From Solicoccozyma terricola (taxonomy: Eukaryota; Basidiomycota; Tremellomycetes; Filobasidiales; Piskurozymaceae): a DNA stretch of 64,000 nt. Below, piece after piece: positions 33,819 through 45,943 of the stretch. The DNA lies in contig BCLD01000010.1 in NCBI GenBank assembly GCA_001600875.1, positions 932,852 to 996,851 on the forward strand, in the 5' to 3' direction. Each line of letters starts with the position of its first letter. Positions within the stretch are counted from its first letter, which is position 1. The translations under genes and the position numbers were made by a program. Below the pieces are notes generated by a model, which made no database searches, was not told the DNA's origin, and worked only from the letters and a program-made list of their open reading frames with translations.

Positions 33819-35477
33819 ATGACGGTCGATGACCCCGGGCACGACGAGGCATCGCCCCTGCTTTCTCATTCAAAGCATGCTGCCTCGCCTACCTTGACAT
33901 CCATCGTCCCTCAGTCCCAGGACTCATACGATGCGATACCATCCCAAGTCATCGAGCCTGCACTCGTCGATATCGGCGAAATCTTCATCCTCCTCATCCT
34001 AGGAGCATTCCTCTCCAACGCCGATAGCTCCTTCGTCCTCGCCACAGCGACCAACATCTCCTCCTCCTTCAACTCCCTCTCCTCCTCCAACTGGCTCATC
34101 GTGTCATACACCCTCGCAATGAGCGCCTCACAGCCCCTGTATGGCAAGCTCAGCTCGATCTACGGACGTAAGCCAGTCTTGCTCGCCTCCTACGCGATAT
34201 TCTCGGTTGGGTGCGGTATCTGCGGCGTTGGCCAAACGATGTGGCAGGTGATCATAGGTCGGGCCATAAGTGGCATCGGGGGAGGGGGCATGCAAGCGCT
34301 GGTATCGATTCTGATAACAGATCTCGTTCCGATGCGCGAGGTGGCCCGATGGAGAAGTTACGTCAACGTGGCGTCAACCACTGGACGCAGCCTCGGTGGT
34401 CCGCTCGGTGGCTGGTTGACCGATACGATTGGATGGCGTTGGTCTTTCTTCGGCCAATGTCCGCTGATCCTCCTCGCCGCTCTTCTGGTGGCACACAAAT
34501 TACCTCATATTGAAATCGACGCCGGCGCCAAATCTACCGAGGACGTCGCCAACACGAAGAGCAAATTCGCACGCATCGACTTTCTCGGCGCAGCTCTCCT
34601 CTCCACCAGTATTTTGGGATTTCTACTGTTCCTCCAATTCATCGATCCGTCATCGAGCTCCTGGCAATCTCTTTCCATCCCGCTCAGCCTCCTAGTCCTC
34701 TCGCTCCTTATCCTGGCTCTCTTCGTCTACGTTGAATCCGTTACCTCCGAGCCGATATTCCCCCTGTCACTCCTCGGCAAACGTGACGTTTGGGTTTCCT
34801 ACGTCGTCATGGCTTCCCAGACCGCAGCACAAGTCGGTCTGATGTATGTCGTACCGATTTACTTTCAGATCACCGCAGGATCTTCAGCCACGGCTGCCGG
34901 TGCCCATCTTATTCCCGCTGTCATCGGGAACACGGCAGGAGCTCTATTGACGGGGGCTTACATTACACGCACTGGAAAATACAAAACACCTGCCGTACTG
35001 GCTGGCTTGTTGAGTTCGGTCTCGTACGTTTTCCTTTTGCTACGTTGGCATGGACATACAAACTGGTGGGAGTCGCTATACATCCTTCCCGGCGGATTCG
35101 GATCGGGAGTCTCGCAAACAGCACTCTTCATAGGCCTCAACGCTGGCCTCGAGGGACAGGAAGTGGCGATCGCAACTGGCGGTTTGTACCTGGCTTCCAG
35201 TATAGGAATGGTCAGCGGAGTTTCCCTCGTCAGTGCCGTATTGCGGCAAAGCTTGGAGCGAATGTTGAAGGATAGGGTTGTTGGAGATGGCGCAGAGGAA
35301 ATCATTCGGGGCGTCTTGGTGGATGTCGAGTTTGTGAAGCATTTGAAGGGGAAGGTGAGAGGTATCGTCGTTGGCTGCTACATCGCTGGTCTCAACTACA
35401 CCAATGGGGTGTCTCTAGTCTTTGCGACGTTGGCATTTGCCTTTGCGCTGTTCTTTCGGCAGAGAAAGCTGCATTAG
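33819..35477 (+). CDS. MFS transporter, 14-TM drug:H+ antiporter / vacuolar basic amino acid type
   Basis: Single-exon, 552-residue member of the DHA2/Vba-like group. I chose the ATG at 33819 (MTVDDPGHDEASPLLSHSKH) because the usual acidic, dileucine-like N-terminus (SPLL) follows at once. An in-frame ATG 54 bp upstream is possible. Motifs: LGAFLSNADSSFVLATATNI in TM1, MFS motif A GKLSSIYGRKPVLL, the R-A-I-S-G-I-G-G-G-G-M-Q-A-L block of TM4, GRSLGGPLGGWLTDTIGWRW (motif C/TM5), and 14 hydrophobic stretches in all. Vba proteins load basic amino acids into the vacuole; related DHA proteins export drugs. The DDSPLL-type tail favours a vacuolar location, but this is inference. Intronless, like its divergent neighbour. 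Confidence 0.85.
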   Translation: MTVDDPGHDEASPLLSHSKHAASPTLTSIVPQSQDSYDAIPSQVIEPALVDIGEIFILLILGAFLSNADSSFVLATATNISSSFNSLSSSNWLIVSYTLAMSASQPLYGKLSSIYGRKPVLLASYAIFSVGCGICGVGQTMWQVIIGRAISGIGGGGMQALVSILITDLVPMREVARWRSYVNVASTTGRSLGGPLGGWLTDTIGWRWSFFGQCPLILLAALLVAHKLPHIEIDAGAKSTEDVANTKSKFARIDFLGAALLSTSILGFLLFLQFIDPSSSSWQSLSIPLSLLVLSLLILALFVYVESVTSEPIFPLSLLGKRDVWVSYVVMASQTAAQVGLMYVVPIYFQITAGSSATAAGAHLIPAVIGNTAGALLTGAYITRTGKYKTPAVLAGLLSSVSYVFLLLRWHGHTNWWESLYILPGGFGSGVSQTALFIGLNAGLEGQEVAIATGGLYLASSIGMVSGVSLVSAVLRQSLERMLKDRVVGDGAEEIIRGVLVDVEFVKHLKGKVRGIVVGCYIAGLNYTNGVSLVFATLAFAFALFFRQRKLH

Positions 35478-35852
35478 AATGGATGGTGCACCTGGCGAGG
35501 TCAAAAAGGGATGTTATGGGAGGAAAGAGCATGATTTTCTAGATGTAATCAATGATCCTCACTATTTGACAGAGAGGAGGAGCAATCCGTTTGCGCATCA
35601 ACAGTCGATACATCTTCCGCCTTGCCACGCCTATGACACATAACCTCTTGATTCGGTCAGCGTTACATGTGCCCTTCCTTCCCGGAGATTCCTCCTCCTT
35701 GCGTCGAGACAGGTGTGCAGCAGGATTCCTATTGTTTATGGCTGGGCGTTGTGAACGCCATCGTGACCCGCTCCTCGCTCGTTGCACCGACAAGCGGGCC
35801 GCCACATACATTACAAATGATGACGGTTGCATACCCTTCCACATCAATGAGA

Positions 35853-37824
35853 TCATAGTTTCCATGCATACACGATGCGATGTGCCAAAGCAGTGTCACG
35901 TTTTCCGGTCGCGGCTTGCAGCTGTCCCAAGAGGCGTTCCATGTCTGAATGTCCACCGCTGATCCACAGTCTAGCCACCTCGACATCTTGCTCGAGAAGC
36001 GGGCGAGAATCTTCTAAGCCAGCCAAGGATAGATCTGGAGATGAAGCCATCCAGGAAGCATGCTCGAGCAGGAGCACGGATGCGGTGATTGACATGATCA
36101 GGTCCAGCAGTGGACGGCTGAAGCGCAAGTCACTCGAGGACAGGAGATATCGAAGATCGAGCGTGCTGAGCAGCGAACGAAGGGTACTCAAGATCCGGCG
36201 GAGAAGTTGGACCTCTGTCCCAAGTGGGCCGGAAACGAGAGTGGAGAGGGTGTCGAGACTTTGCTCAGCATCCTGTGGATCCAGCAAACCAGGTAAGAAC
36301 CAGGTAAGCGATGAAGTGGACGTTTGAGATGACCAAAAGTACCTACTTTGATAAACTCTGACATTGCCCTACCTTCAGTTTGCAGATGGACCCTCAGCAC
36401 GTCGAGGGAAAGAAGGGACGGTGTTCCTTCCCAAATCCGTTCAACGGACAGATCTTGTATCATTTCACCTATACCGACCTCTTGCATGTAACCCTGTCCA
36501 CCAAAACTCTCCATCAATGTGAGATACACCTCTGTACCTCGAGTCGCAACGAAAGCCTTGAGGGCCGGGGTGAGGAGGCGGAGTCTTGTACGTTCCCGCT
36601 CTGTAGCTTGCTTCGCCTCGTCTGCCCCCGTGAGGAGAACTGTCTGCAGAAAGATCTGTAGATATGCACGATAGAGCACGGTAACTTTTAAGAGTTGGTC
36701 ATTATGGAGGGCTAGCTCTGAGAGTTTCCCTGTGCCTACGGGACGGACGGTGGCGTACGCGGTGGCCATACGGAGACCCCAGGACAATCCGCCGACTGCG
36801 CCAGCGGCAGAGTAGAGACGGGATATGTTGAGTACGGGAGCGATCGCGGCCACACCCTTTCCAAGTTCTCCTATTAGTTCGCCCTCACACCCTTCCAGCT
36901 CGAGTTCGGCAGTTGGAAGGTATCGAGTACCGAATTTCTTCTTGAGTCGATGGATTCGAATACCGTTCAGCTTTCCCGTCTCCTTGTCACGAATTTTGAT
37001 GAGGAATAGTGAAAGCCCTTTGGATCCGTTGGAAGTATCCGAGTCGGTTCGAGCGAGTGCAAGAGCTACATCACCGTCGGTTGCTGAGCTGAACCATTTG
37101 AATCCGTTGATCTTGTATTTTTTACCTTCGATATGTCGAGCAATCGTCTCTGTACGAGAGACGTCTGATCCACCTGGTCTCTCCGTCATCCACTGTCCGG
37201 AAGTCCAATTCTCGTTTGGATCCGTTGAGCAGAGTCGGTGGAGGATTTCATGCTGCTGCTTTTCCGAACCGAAGAGTTCGAGGACTCGTGCTGCGCCGTC
37301 TGACATGGAGACCGGGCACAGCACGACCTTGCTGATTGGGGAGAACATGATGGTGCGTGTGAAAGCAAATAGTCTTGCACTAGGAAGATGGTAGATACGA
37401 TCAGCGCTTCGTTGCCGGTATCCCCCCCTTCCCCCCCCTCTCCCCCCCCTCTTCCCACTCACAACTTGCCGTACTTTTCGCGGGCGGGACCATAGCTGTT
37501 CGCTACGATCCCCTCGCGAGCTGCGACTTGCTTGAGCTGTCTCCATCCCTCGCCTACAACGAGACGATCGACACGCCGTCCCCATGCGTCATACTGCTCC
37601 AGTGTCGGCTCATGAGCGGGTCCATTCAACTTTGCACCAATCTCTGCGTACTGTCCAACGCGCTCCCCGAAACGACTCAGGTCGTCGAACGCCGTGCGTA
37701 TTTGTTCTCGGCGTAGATGACCCCCGTCGCAAAGACGTAGGAGTGCGAGACGTAGGGCAGCATCGGTCTTCCATGGATCACCAGCCTCGAACGTCTCGAA
37801 CTGGAAGCCCTCTTCTGCTTTCAT
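35853..37824 (-). CDS. acyl-CoA dehydrogenase, AidB/ACAD11-like
   Basis: FAD-dependent acyl-CoA dehydrogenase family member of the AidB subgroup. The start at 37824 gives MKAEEGFQFETFEAGDPWKT. Exon 1 ends near GPAREKYGKL; a G-rich intron follows. The main exon has MFSPISKVVLCPVSMSDGA, the flavin-binding block SGQWMTERPGGSDVS, INGFKWFSSATDGDVALALAR, KKFGTRYLPTAELELEG, SRLYSAAGAVGGL, ESFGGQGYMQEVGIGEMIQD and the terminal RIWEGTPSLLSLDVLR. WMTE-PGGSD and WEGT/S are AidB-subgroup marks. The C-terminal exon (LDPQDAEQSLDTL...) extends past the usual ACAD end and stops at 35853-35855. AidB-like enzymes often lack proven acyl-CoA substrates, so the reaction is uncertain. Confidence 0.88.
37395..37455 (-). 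repeat. C/G-rich tract in the acyl-CoA dehydrogenase intron
   Basis: Runs of seven or eight C separated by TT, TCT or TCTT (G runs on the sense strand), lying just after the donor. They could form a G-quadruplex in the nascent RNA. Confidence 0.6.
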
Positions 37825-38118
37825 GGTTGGGTGGTGAGAACTGCTCTTCCCTGCTAACCACCATCCGGCTACTCTGGCTACTCTGGCTACTCTGTCGCTC
37901 GTCAGCCGGAGTGGATGGAGTGGATGCACCCAAATGGGGCACCGCGTGATAAATAGAAAAATGGGCTGGGTGGCGAATTACACGTCATGGTGGCAAATTA
38001 CACGTCATGGCATTAATTTACACGTCATCATCCCGATTCCCCCACATTCGTCATATCCCCCTCCCCCGCTGTCCATTCGGAGTGGTTGGGTGGGAATGTC
38101 CCCAACTTCACCTCCGAT

Positions 38119-39481
38119 ATGCCACAGTCCCGCAAGGCCTCATCATCCAACTCGTCCACCATCCCACCGGCGCCATCCTCCAAGCGGGCGAAACATCATC
38201 ATCATCAGCGCGAGGAGCGACCGCCGGTCGTCGGGACATCGTACGATCGCGCCAGTTTGTCATGGGGACGCGGACCCGAGGTTACCATCAGGATATACGA
38301 CTACGTCTTTCCGGACCTCGAGCTGTGCGCGATACCCGTCCTGTTCCTACAGGGATCGGGTGATAATTCCTGGTCATATGTATACCACTTGTTCGGATGT
38401 ATACTGGAAGGCATAGATGGAGGCGTCGTAGTGGATCAGAGTGGGAAAGAATATCTGGAGACGTGTAGGGAAGCACCATTGGCCAATGAATACATGTTTA
38501 AGAACGCCGGTCAGTGGATTATCATCCGAGTGTCGAGTGGCGGGTGTCGACAAGTCTTCCGTGGGCGAATCTGACATGCGTCAACCGGCCATGCTCCCCA
38601 ATTCAGATCCAACTCTTCCCGTCACCTTTGCTCGAGGCCCTCAATCCAAGAGACCACCGAATGCTGGAACCCCTGAGCTCGATCTACCTTGTAGTACCAT
38701 CAGCCATTCTAGTCGCTCGTCGGAAAACCAGGCGAGCGTTTATCAGCAGAACAGGATTCTGGTGAACGACTTGTAACTCAAGCCCCTTTTTTTTCCACCG
38801 CCGCCGCCGCCGACGCCGCCGTACACAGACAATGTTCAAAGAGTGGTTGATCGCAAGGGACGCTGGATGTCTAGTCACGGAACAACCATTCACGGTGTGC
38901 GTCGCAGCGCATATTGTACCACAGAGCAGGAGTGACGTGAGTACCCGAGTCTTGGACTTGGATGACCCTCCGTTCGCTAAACCCGCCCCCTTGCACAGGT
39001 CTACATCGAGCTCCTTGGCAAGGGTGCGGATAAAGATTGCATATTCCATCCTTCCTCTGGCCTTCTTCTCTCACCGGATATGCACCAGCGCTACGATCGT
39101 TACGAATTATCATTCTACTACAAGGTGAGTTCACAGAACGCCGGTTTTGCTCACGTTTTCCCCGGGTGGAATGACTTGGCAAACGCAACCTGGCGGCCTT
39201 CCACTTCACTTCTATAGGATGGCGCATACTACATCCACATGTTTGTGGTACGCTCGAAATCCGACCGGGAACTTCACGGTAAACGCCTAGACATCAGTAG
39301 ATTCCGCCAAGATATCATCCTTTCCGCTACTGACCTTCCCAATGTGGTTTTACTCGGATGGCACTACCGCCAGTCTGCGATGACCAGATTGAGGGGTTTT
39401 GCTTACGGGATGGAGGTGAATAGAATGGGAGGGGACGTACCTAGACCCGAAGGAGCCCCTGAGCCAGGGCCTGATGATTGA
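38119..39481 (+). CDS. fungal HNH-nuclease-domain protein
   Basis: The start ATG at 38119 gives MPQSRKASSSNSSTIPPAPS. An N-terminal domain (VTIRIYDYVFPDLELCAIPV ... GGVVVDQSGKEYLETC) is followed by a disordered linker over an intron (38516-38618). A further intron (38762-38831) contains a CCG repeat. The HNH-type core is MFKEWLIARDAGCLVTEQPF, VCVAAHIVPQS (the central AAHIVP is the family hallmark), HPSSGLLLSPDMHQRYDRYE and DGAYYIHMFV. It stops at 39479-39481. Fungi carry many such HNH_2 proteins, often expanded in basidiomycetes. Nuclease activity is unproven and the role unknown. The first metal-cluster Cys/His pattern seems intact. Confidence 0.8.
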
Positions 39482-40237
39482 CGTGCTGGCTGATCGGATC
39501 GATCGATCGATCGATCGATCGCGGGGCGGTGTTGTCGATTGAATACCGTGTGTTTTCATGACATGATGGGATTAGGAGGTTGTTCTGATACGCGCGATGA
39601 TACACGGGCCGGACATGAATGTGGTGCAGACGGGTTTGATAGCGTTGAAGCGAGTTCCCTTGAAATTCCGTTACCCGCCCAATCACCCCCCGACTATCCT
39701 GCAGTGGGGTGGCGGGGGGGGGGGGGGGGATGGTGTAGTACTTGCCCAAGGAAAGTTGCGTCGGGGGTACCTTTTAAAATCGGATCGGCCGTTTGCGAGA
39801 CGCAGGCGTTTATAGGTTATGCATTGCGCGTTGCCGAAAGCGACCCTTTTCAATCCTTGCCCAAACTTTCCCCTTCGTCAATTGTAATTGACTATTCATG
39901 ATTACCTATTCCGCTTCGTCCTCGGCCCTTCCAATCATCACTTCACTCAAAAAACGGTCAACAGCGCCAATGGCTCTTTCGCCGTCATATCGGACAATGC
40001 ATTGCCGTACTCAGTCATACCACGCTTCACTGATTGTGCAGCGCGAAGTCAAAGTTCTCGGGAAGACTAGTGAGGAAGAAAGGGGAAATCGACATGAGCT
40101 ATCTGATACAACGGTATTAATCTTACGACAACAATGAACAACGCAAAATTTACAACAACAGTAATAACGCAAGTGCAAGGCCGATCGATATCTCACCACA
40201 TCCTCACGCCACATCCTTATCACCAGTAACCCAGCCC
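39482..40237. other. intergenic with (GATC)6 and a poly-G tract
   Basis: A (GATC)6 microsatellite lies at 39497-39521 and a 16-base G run at 39714-39729. No gene recognised. Confidence 0.6.
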
Positions 40238-42555
40238 TCAGCGCTCATAAGGAGGGGGCGCTTCCATCTCCTCGAACTCGGAAATACCAATGTCATACCC
40301 AAGATGACGCTTCAGCAGCTCATGCGTCACATAACGCTCCGGGGTGTTGCCTTGAGCATCGACAAACGAAACATGGTGATTGACGTCGCTGATTCTCTGA
40401 AGTTCGTTTGCATGCCTATGATGGTGTGGACAGCCATCAACTCCGATCAGGAATATCGTTACGTGGGCCCATGAGAGACCCAACAAATCCAGCTCAAACT
40501 CATCCATATCAGTTGCTTCTCCATCGAGGAGGAGTAGCAATCGAAGAATAGGTGTTTGCGGCCCAGCTTGCCAGCCGTAAACAGGATGATGGGTAGCCGA
40601 TTCGGAATGCTTCTGGAAGTGTAGTTCTTTGACTTTCTGCCAACCAGTCATGACTCGTGTACCACCGCCAATCTTGACTTGAGACCACATGGAATCGAGG
40701 TTGTGAGACTTGATGACCCCAATATACTGGGCGTGATTGGCAAACGTTACCAGGTCGTAACCGCTGCGCTGGTGATCGTGATTCGCCATTGCGGTTGTGA
40801 ACCTACGTATGATGGCTTTGGCAACATCTACATGCATGTCAGGAGGTAACGTCAGTAAGGCACCAAAGACAAGCTTCGGAGTTGTCAACTTGCCTTTGTT
40901 CTTCGGTTGCGAACTCTTGGAATACCCTGTAATCAAGTATTGATTGTAATTCGGTCGAAGTGGGACAAAATCCATCGATCCAGACACATCCAAGAGAAGC
41001 ATGGTGTCATCGGAAGCCTGTTCCGGTTTATCGAACGGCTGAAATGGTCGAGGCATGACCTGCTTCGAGTATCCACCATGACTAGTATGCTGGAGGTTGC
41101 AAGTGTCGTCCGGTGCAAAGTATTCAGGAGGTGGTTCAACCGCAGACGCCATCCTATCCCTTGCCATATTCATTTCCGAAATAAAGTCCGGTTTCATCCT
41201 TGTTGCTACTCCACTTCCTTCTCGATGATTCAGCACCCAATAAAGTCTCTCTTCAGCCGTATCTTCGAAACCTCTCCAAGCAGGAGTGATACCTCTCCAG
41301 CCTGCTGCTGCCTCGATACTAAATTTCAAAGGGTTCGAAGGCAGATCGGCCCAAGCTACCGGAATGGGCTCAAAGTATCCCGCTCGGAGCAGGTGTAGGT
41401 ACTGGGTTGGATAATGTCTGCGTAATTGCGCAATTTTTCTCGTCATGCCTACCTTTTCTTGATAGTTGGCCACGATTTGACGCCACTCTACATCAGGCCA
41501 TCGACCGAGTTCTTCGGCCAAAATGGATTCTCGAAGGGATCGGCCAGCAGCCAAAGCGTCGCGGCTGATTTTCAAAGGAGGAGATTGTGTCCTGTCGGTA
41601 GTGGTACCCATCGGGGGATTCGTTGCCGCTGTCGACTTGATACCAAAAGATTTCTTCAAGCCAGCAAATCTAGAAGCCTTGTTGGTAGAGGAGGGTGCCG
41701 TTTCGGATCCATTTGGTGTAGTAGCTCCAGCTCCCGGCGAACCAGAAGACATCCCGACCCCACCGTTTGGGTTTTGCTCCTTTTCTGGCAAAGTCCTCTT
41801 TTCGTCTATGGCCTTCTCGCGGCCGTTCTGCACAGGCAGTCCTTTTTTGTCATCGCCGTTCTTCTCTGAACCGCTTGCTTCCGTAACGCTTAGCTTTGCC
41901 ATCCCATTCGGTAGATCATCCTCCTCATCCTCCCAAATGCTAAACCTCGGTTCTTGTGAATCCACTTTCGCCTGGGCCTCAGCATTCAACTTGGCGTTCA
42001 GCTTGATTGTCTGCTGAATAGAAAGGGCATGTGACGCAGGACTAGGTCGTTGGTTCGCCAAGGCAACGATCGACATTGTTCGATAGGGAGAAATGACATA
42101 TTTGTAGGGATTAGAGCTGAAGAGGCCGGATTGGAGGTAGGCGTCGCTATAGGCCTTTTCACCTGGTAGTAGTAGGTTTCAGAACAAGTACATCAGCGAA
42201 CATCCTGCAGTGGAGAGCAAAAGTTGAATAGTACCTCGATACATGACTGCAGACGACCACATGTTCTGGACCGGAAGTCGGGAATACTTCATTGCTCTGT
42301 ACCGATGGCTCATGCAATTGCAATAGTAATCGCTATCATGTTCTGGTGGCTCGATATCGTCGTTGTAGATATTGTAGTATTGCTGTACGGTTTGAACCAT
42401 GTTTCGCCATTGGATCTTGAGAGTGGTGCAGAGGTGAGGTATCAGGCAAAGAGGTTCGTACATGGACAGATCCCCAGACCAGAACGTACTTCGTCCCGAG
42501 CGCGAATGCGACCCGCTTCGATCACCACGTTACTGTGTGGTCGTTGGGCAACCAT
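40238..42555 (-). CDS. von Willebrand factor A domain protein
   Basis: Cytosolic fungal vWA protein of unknown role. The large last exon (42165-40238) carries a charged, low-complexity region, a block with YFEPIPVAWADLPSNPLKFSIEAA, then the vWA domain with an intact MIDAS motif DVSGSM (~41000), PPDMHVDVAKAIIRRFTTAM, YDLVTFANHAQYIG, GGGTRVMTGWQKV and LLLLLDGEATDMDEFELD. The C-terminus ends APPPYER. Two upstream exons belong to it, joined in frame by GT-AG introns: MVAQRPHSNVVIEAGRIRARDE (ATG 42553-42555), then IQWRNMVQTVQQYYNIYNDD through NMWSSAVMYR, then GEKAYSDAYLQSGLFSS leading into MSIVALANQ. The frame is open further 5' to an in-frame TAG at 42703-42705, so the true start may be upstream. 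Confidence 0.82.
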
Positions 42556-43657
42556 ACTCTTCGATCGAGGGTTACAAGGAGGTGGTGGAACAAAGCCAAA
42601 GGTAGAAGAGAGCCGTTCTTGGTTGACGCTGAAATCGATTGGGCTGCTTGGTTGGTGTAGGTGCCAACTGCCATCCTGGCATCGCCTTTGGCCACCCAGA
42701 TCCTAGCTGCTGGGTGGGTCGTTCGGCGAATGCTCGTTCGTCGGAGCGGCGCCCGGCATGTCTCTAATAATAGGTCCCTATAAAAAATCGTAATGGGTAG
42801 TAACTCCAGGTCCAGGTTGCCGCGAGCAAAAGTTCCGGCGCAACAGACAAGTTTTGCACAAGACGCACACGGTCACAGTCACTTGCACCTGGTTGTTGGA
42901 CTTACACGGACTCGAGTGACAAGTCAACTCTATGTTGTTCACTGCTTCTATTTTGTCTATATAAGGCAGCCCTGTTACTGGGAACAAGGAGATTAGTTAG
43001 TGTGCACGTCACCATCGAATATCTCTAATAATCATACGTATTCAGTCTGTCGTTCTTGGCATCGTCTCCACTTAGAAAGGGCCTTTATTTCCCTATAGAT
43101 AGGAGACACAGGTGGACTGGCGAGTAGCTACGTCGAGTGATCCGGACATGTCCACTTACTTGAACGATGTGCAACGCTTGCGGTCTTCGCTGGGCTAAAC
43201 GCAGCGCTGGACCGATGGAAAAGCATCCAAAGGTTAGTCCGGGTAGCCGGGTAAGCGGGTGGATGGGAAGATGGGGCAGTGATTGATGTTGTTGTATTAC
43301 CTAGATTGAGATTCGCACAAGCTATTCCGATCAGTGGCGGTTTATCGCCTTGAAACTGCTCTACAATGTTGGGCACCTTTGCAATTTTTTTCTCGCTGGT
43401 CGACTACCGGATTGAGATGCGAGCGGTCGTACGTCCATGTTGTATCCTACTGCATCGTATAGTATCATGTTCCACACCACGGTACACAATAACGACCTGG
43501 CGATTTCCAACTAGAATCTCCACTCCATCTCGCCTAACTTTGACAACGAGGTTGTTACAAAGCATACAAATTTTCGAGCGGCCCTTTGAGGATCGCGACA
43601 TACAGAACCCCGGGCTTGCATACGCGAGGGTCCTAGAGTTGTCCGATGATGAGATCC
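42556..43657. other. intergenic
   Basis: Holds the possible 5' extension of the vWA gene (to ~42702) and the 3' flank of the permease. No independent gene recognised. Confidence 0.4.
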
Positions 43658-45774
43658 CTACGCCATTTCCAAATGCTCGACTTGGTAAACGTCATGCTTG
43701 ACATCCTCCGTTCCAGCGGAAGTACTCGTGGCAATATTGCTGTGAACCGGATGGTGGTGAGCTCGACCCATAACGATCTCGTTGGCTCTCCAGACTGGAT
43801 TCGCAGCGAACAGCTCGTCCATACGCTCCAATGTGATTTGTGAGGTTTCCGGTACGAAGAACTGCGTTGCGGGGAAGACTTAGGTTGCCACCGCACAAAG
43901 GCGATCTAATAATGTCAACTCACAAAAACATAAGGAATGCTCAAAACCATCATCGTTGCAAAGAGCATAAACACGCCGTACCCCATAGCAGTGAACATGT
44001 ATGGAGTAGCCCTCGTGATTGCAAAGGCGAACAAGAAATTGGATGCTGCCACAAAGGCTTGCGATGCAACTCGAACGTGCTGCGGAAAGATTTCGGCTCC
44101 ATACACCCAGGGTGTGCCGTTCCAGGTAGAGCCGAAAAATATGACCCAGATGCTGCGTGACGGGAACGAATAGGAACATCAGCAAGTGCGCTGAGAAGAC
44201 GTACTGAGCGGAGCACTCACTAGAAAAACGCCAAGGCGCTGATTCCTCCCGGTGTTAGATTCTCTGTGGGATGATGTACCGGGTCGGCGATCTTGATGTA
44301 GGCACCGATGTAGAACTACACAGCGGGTGGCAGAAACATGAGTCCCCTAGGCGCGAGGGAAATAACTGACAAATACTGACCATAGCTACCGCGCCACCAC
44401 TAGCTCCTACCATCAACACGGGCCTTCGACCAAAACGATCGATTAGGAAGATGATCCAGACGAACGCCATTGAAAACTTTACGACTCCGAAGATTCCAGT
44501 CGAGAGGAGACCAGTGTTAATACCTGTGATGCCGATAGACCGGAAGACGGTAGGGGAGTAGTAGTTGATGGCTACGAAGGTGGCAGGTTGATGAGTTACT
44601 TGACCCTCATTCGACTACGCCTATCTTACCATTGATGCCTGTTCCGTTCTGGAAAATGAACAGGGACATTGCCAGTGCCAACCTCTTGATCAGATAGCGA
44701 TGGGAGAACAACGTCTTGACAGGACCGAGAACACCCGCTCCAGACTTTTCACGGTCTGCTTCCAGGGCATCAGTCATTTCTGCGAATTCTTCTTGGAGGT
44801 ATGGATGGTCGATGGGCAGTTGGCGAAGTCCAGATAAGCTGCGGAGAGCGTCCTCGTTTCGATCCCGATTCGCCACTGTTCGGATAGTAGACGATTAATG
44901 AGCAAGCTTATGCTGTAATAGAGCAATCTCTTACGCCATCGAGGAGATTCGTAGACAAATAGGATGAGTATGGTGAGAAGGCTCGCCGGGATGACTTGCA
45001 CGGCGAACGGAATGATCCATTGCTCATTTCCAGGCTTGACGTGCAATGCGACGCCGTAGTTTATGAAAAACCCTACGATGGTGCCGACTTGCCAGCCACA
45101 TTCGTGAAAACCGATAAGCCGGCCTCGAATTGCCGCTGGAGCAATCTCAGCGATGTAAATGGGCTGTCCAAGAGAGGCATTATGAGCTGAACATTTCTCG
45201 AGTTGAAGTCGCGAGTGCACTCACGGTTAAATTCGCTGCGATGCCGATACCAAAGCCGACGATGACTCGTCCCGCATAAATAGGACTGAGACCAGTCGTT
45301 GTGTTGGCAACTACCGTCAGGATTGATCCTGTGAGAAAGATGAACCCTGCCAAAACCAGACCGTATCTCCTGCCGAGGAACCAGCCGACTGGGTATCCAG
45401 CAAATGCTCCAAAGAAAGAGCTGAATGATGGCGGTCAGGAGGCACTCGTGCGCATACGACCTCATACTCACCCAGCCTGGAATATAGAAACGATGTTGGA
45501 TGAAATCAAATTGTACTCCTTAGTGGTCAGGTCGGTCAATCCAAACTCTTTCTTGAATGAAGCGTTAACGATTGATGTACCAATAAAGGCAGACTGGTTA
45601 GATGGAAATCCGCTCAGTGCGACTGTACAGAAAGCGGTAAAGGCGTGCGGATTCACTCACGTCGTATCCAATGCCGACTGAAGCGATAGCTGCAACACAT
45701 GCGCAAGCATAAACCCTCCAATTGTATATCTCCTTGGGAATGGGAGTGTTCTCCGCGCTCGTGTGTACGTTCAT
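43658..45774 (-). CDS. MFS sugar-porter-family permease, quinate/hexose type (cluster gene)
   Basis: Twelve-TM proton symporter of the sugar-porter family. The start at 45774 gives MNVHTSAENTPIPKEIYNWR. The order is SAFIGTSIVNASFKKEFGL, GRRYGLVLAGFIFLTGS, GRVIVGFGIGIAANLTPIYIAEIAPAAIRGRLIGFHE, VYESPRW (PESPR-like), INYYSPTVFRSIGI, DRFGRRPVLMVGA, GAEIFPQHVRVASQA and FFVPETSQITLERMDELF, ending in HHHPVHSN...LEMA with the stop at 43658-43660. The YNWRVY N-terminus and 'FVPETxxxxLExMDELF' resemble QutD/Qa-y quinate permeases and their relatives. Its promoter carries the cluster element (45933-45943). Together with the downstream genes this suggests import of the pathway substrate. Quinate itself is not proven. 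Confidence 0.82.
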
Positions 45775-45932
45775 GGTTCTGAGGACTGTTCTTCGTCGGT
45801 AGAGGTTTGAGCTGTCCAGAACAATGGAACAGCAGGGCGGGGTTGAGAAACGTCCGAGAGGCACTTTATATGTTTGACCTGGCACTAACGATCACAGTGT
45901 TTATTTGCTTGCCACTGGCGTAATCTCATCGC

Positions 45933-45943
45933 CGGTGAGCCGA
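45933..45943 (-). promoter_or_regulatory. cluster element CGGCTCACCGG
   Basis: 159 bp upstream of the permease start and in the gene's sense direction. One of four copies of CGGCWYACCGG in this cluster. Confidence 0.6.

Noticed and set aside
41523..42017. 164-codon plus-strand frame
   Set aside because: Antisense shadow of the vWA exon.
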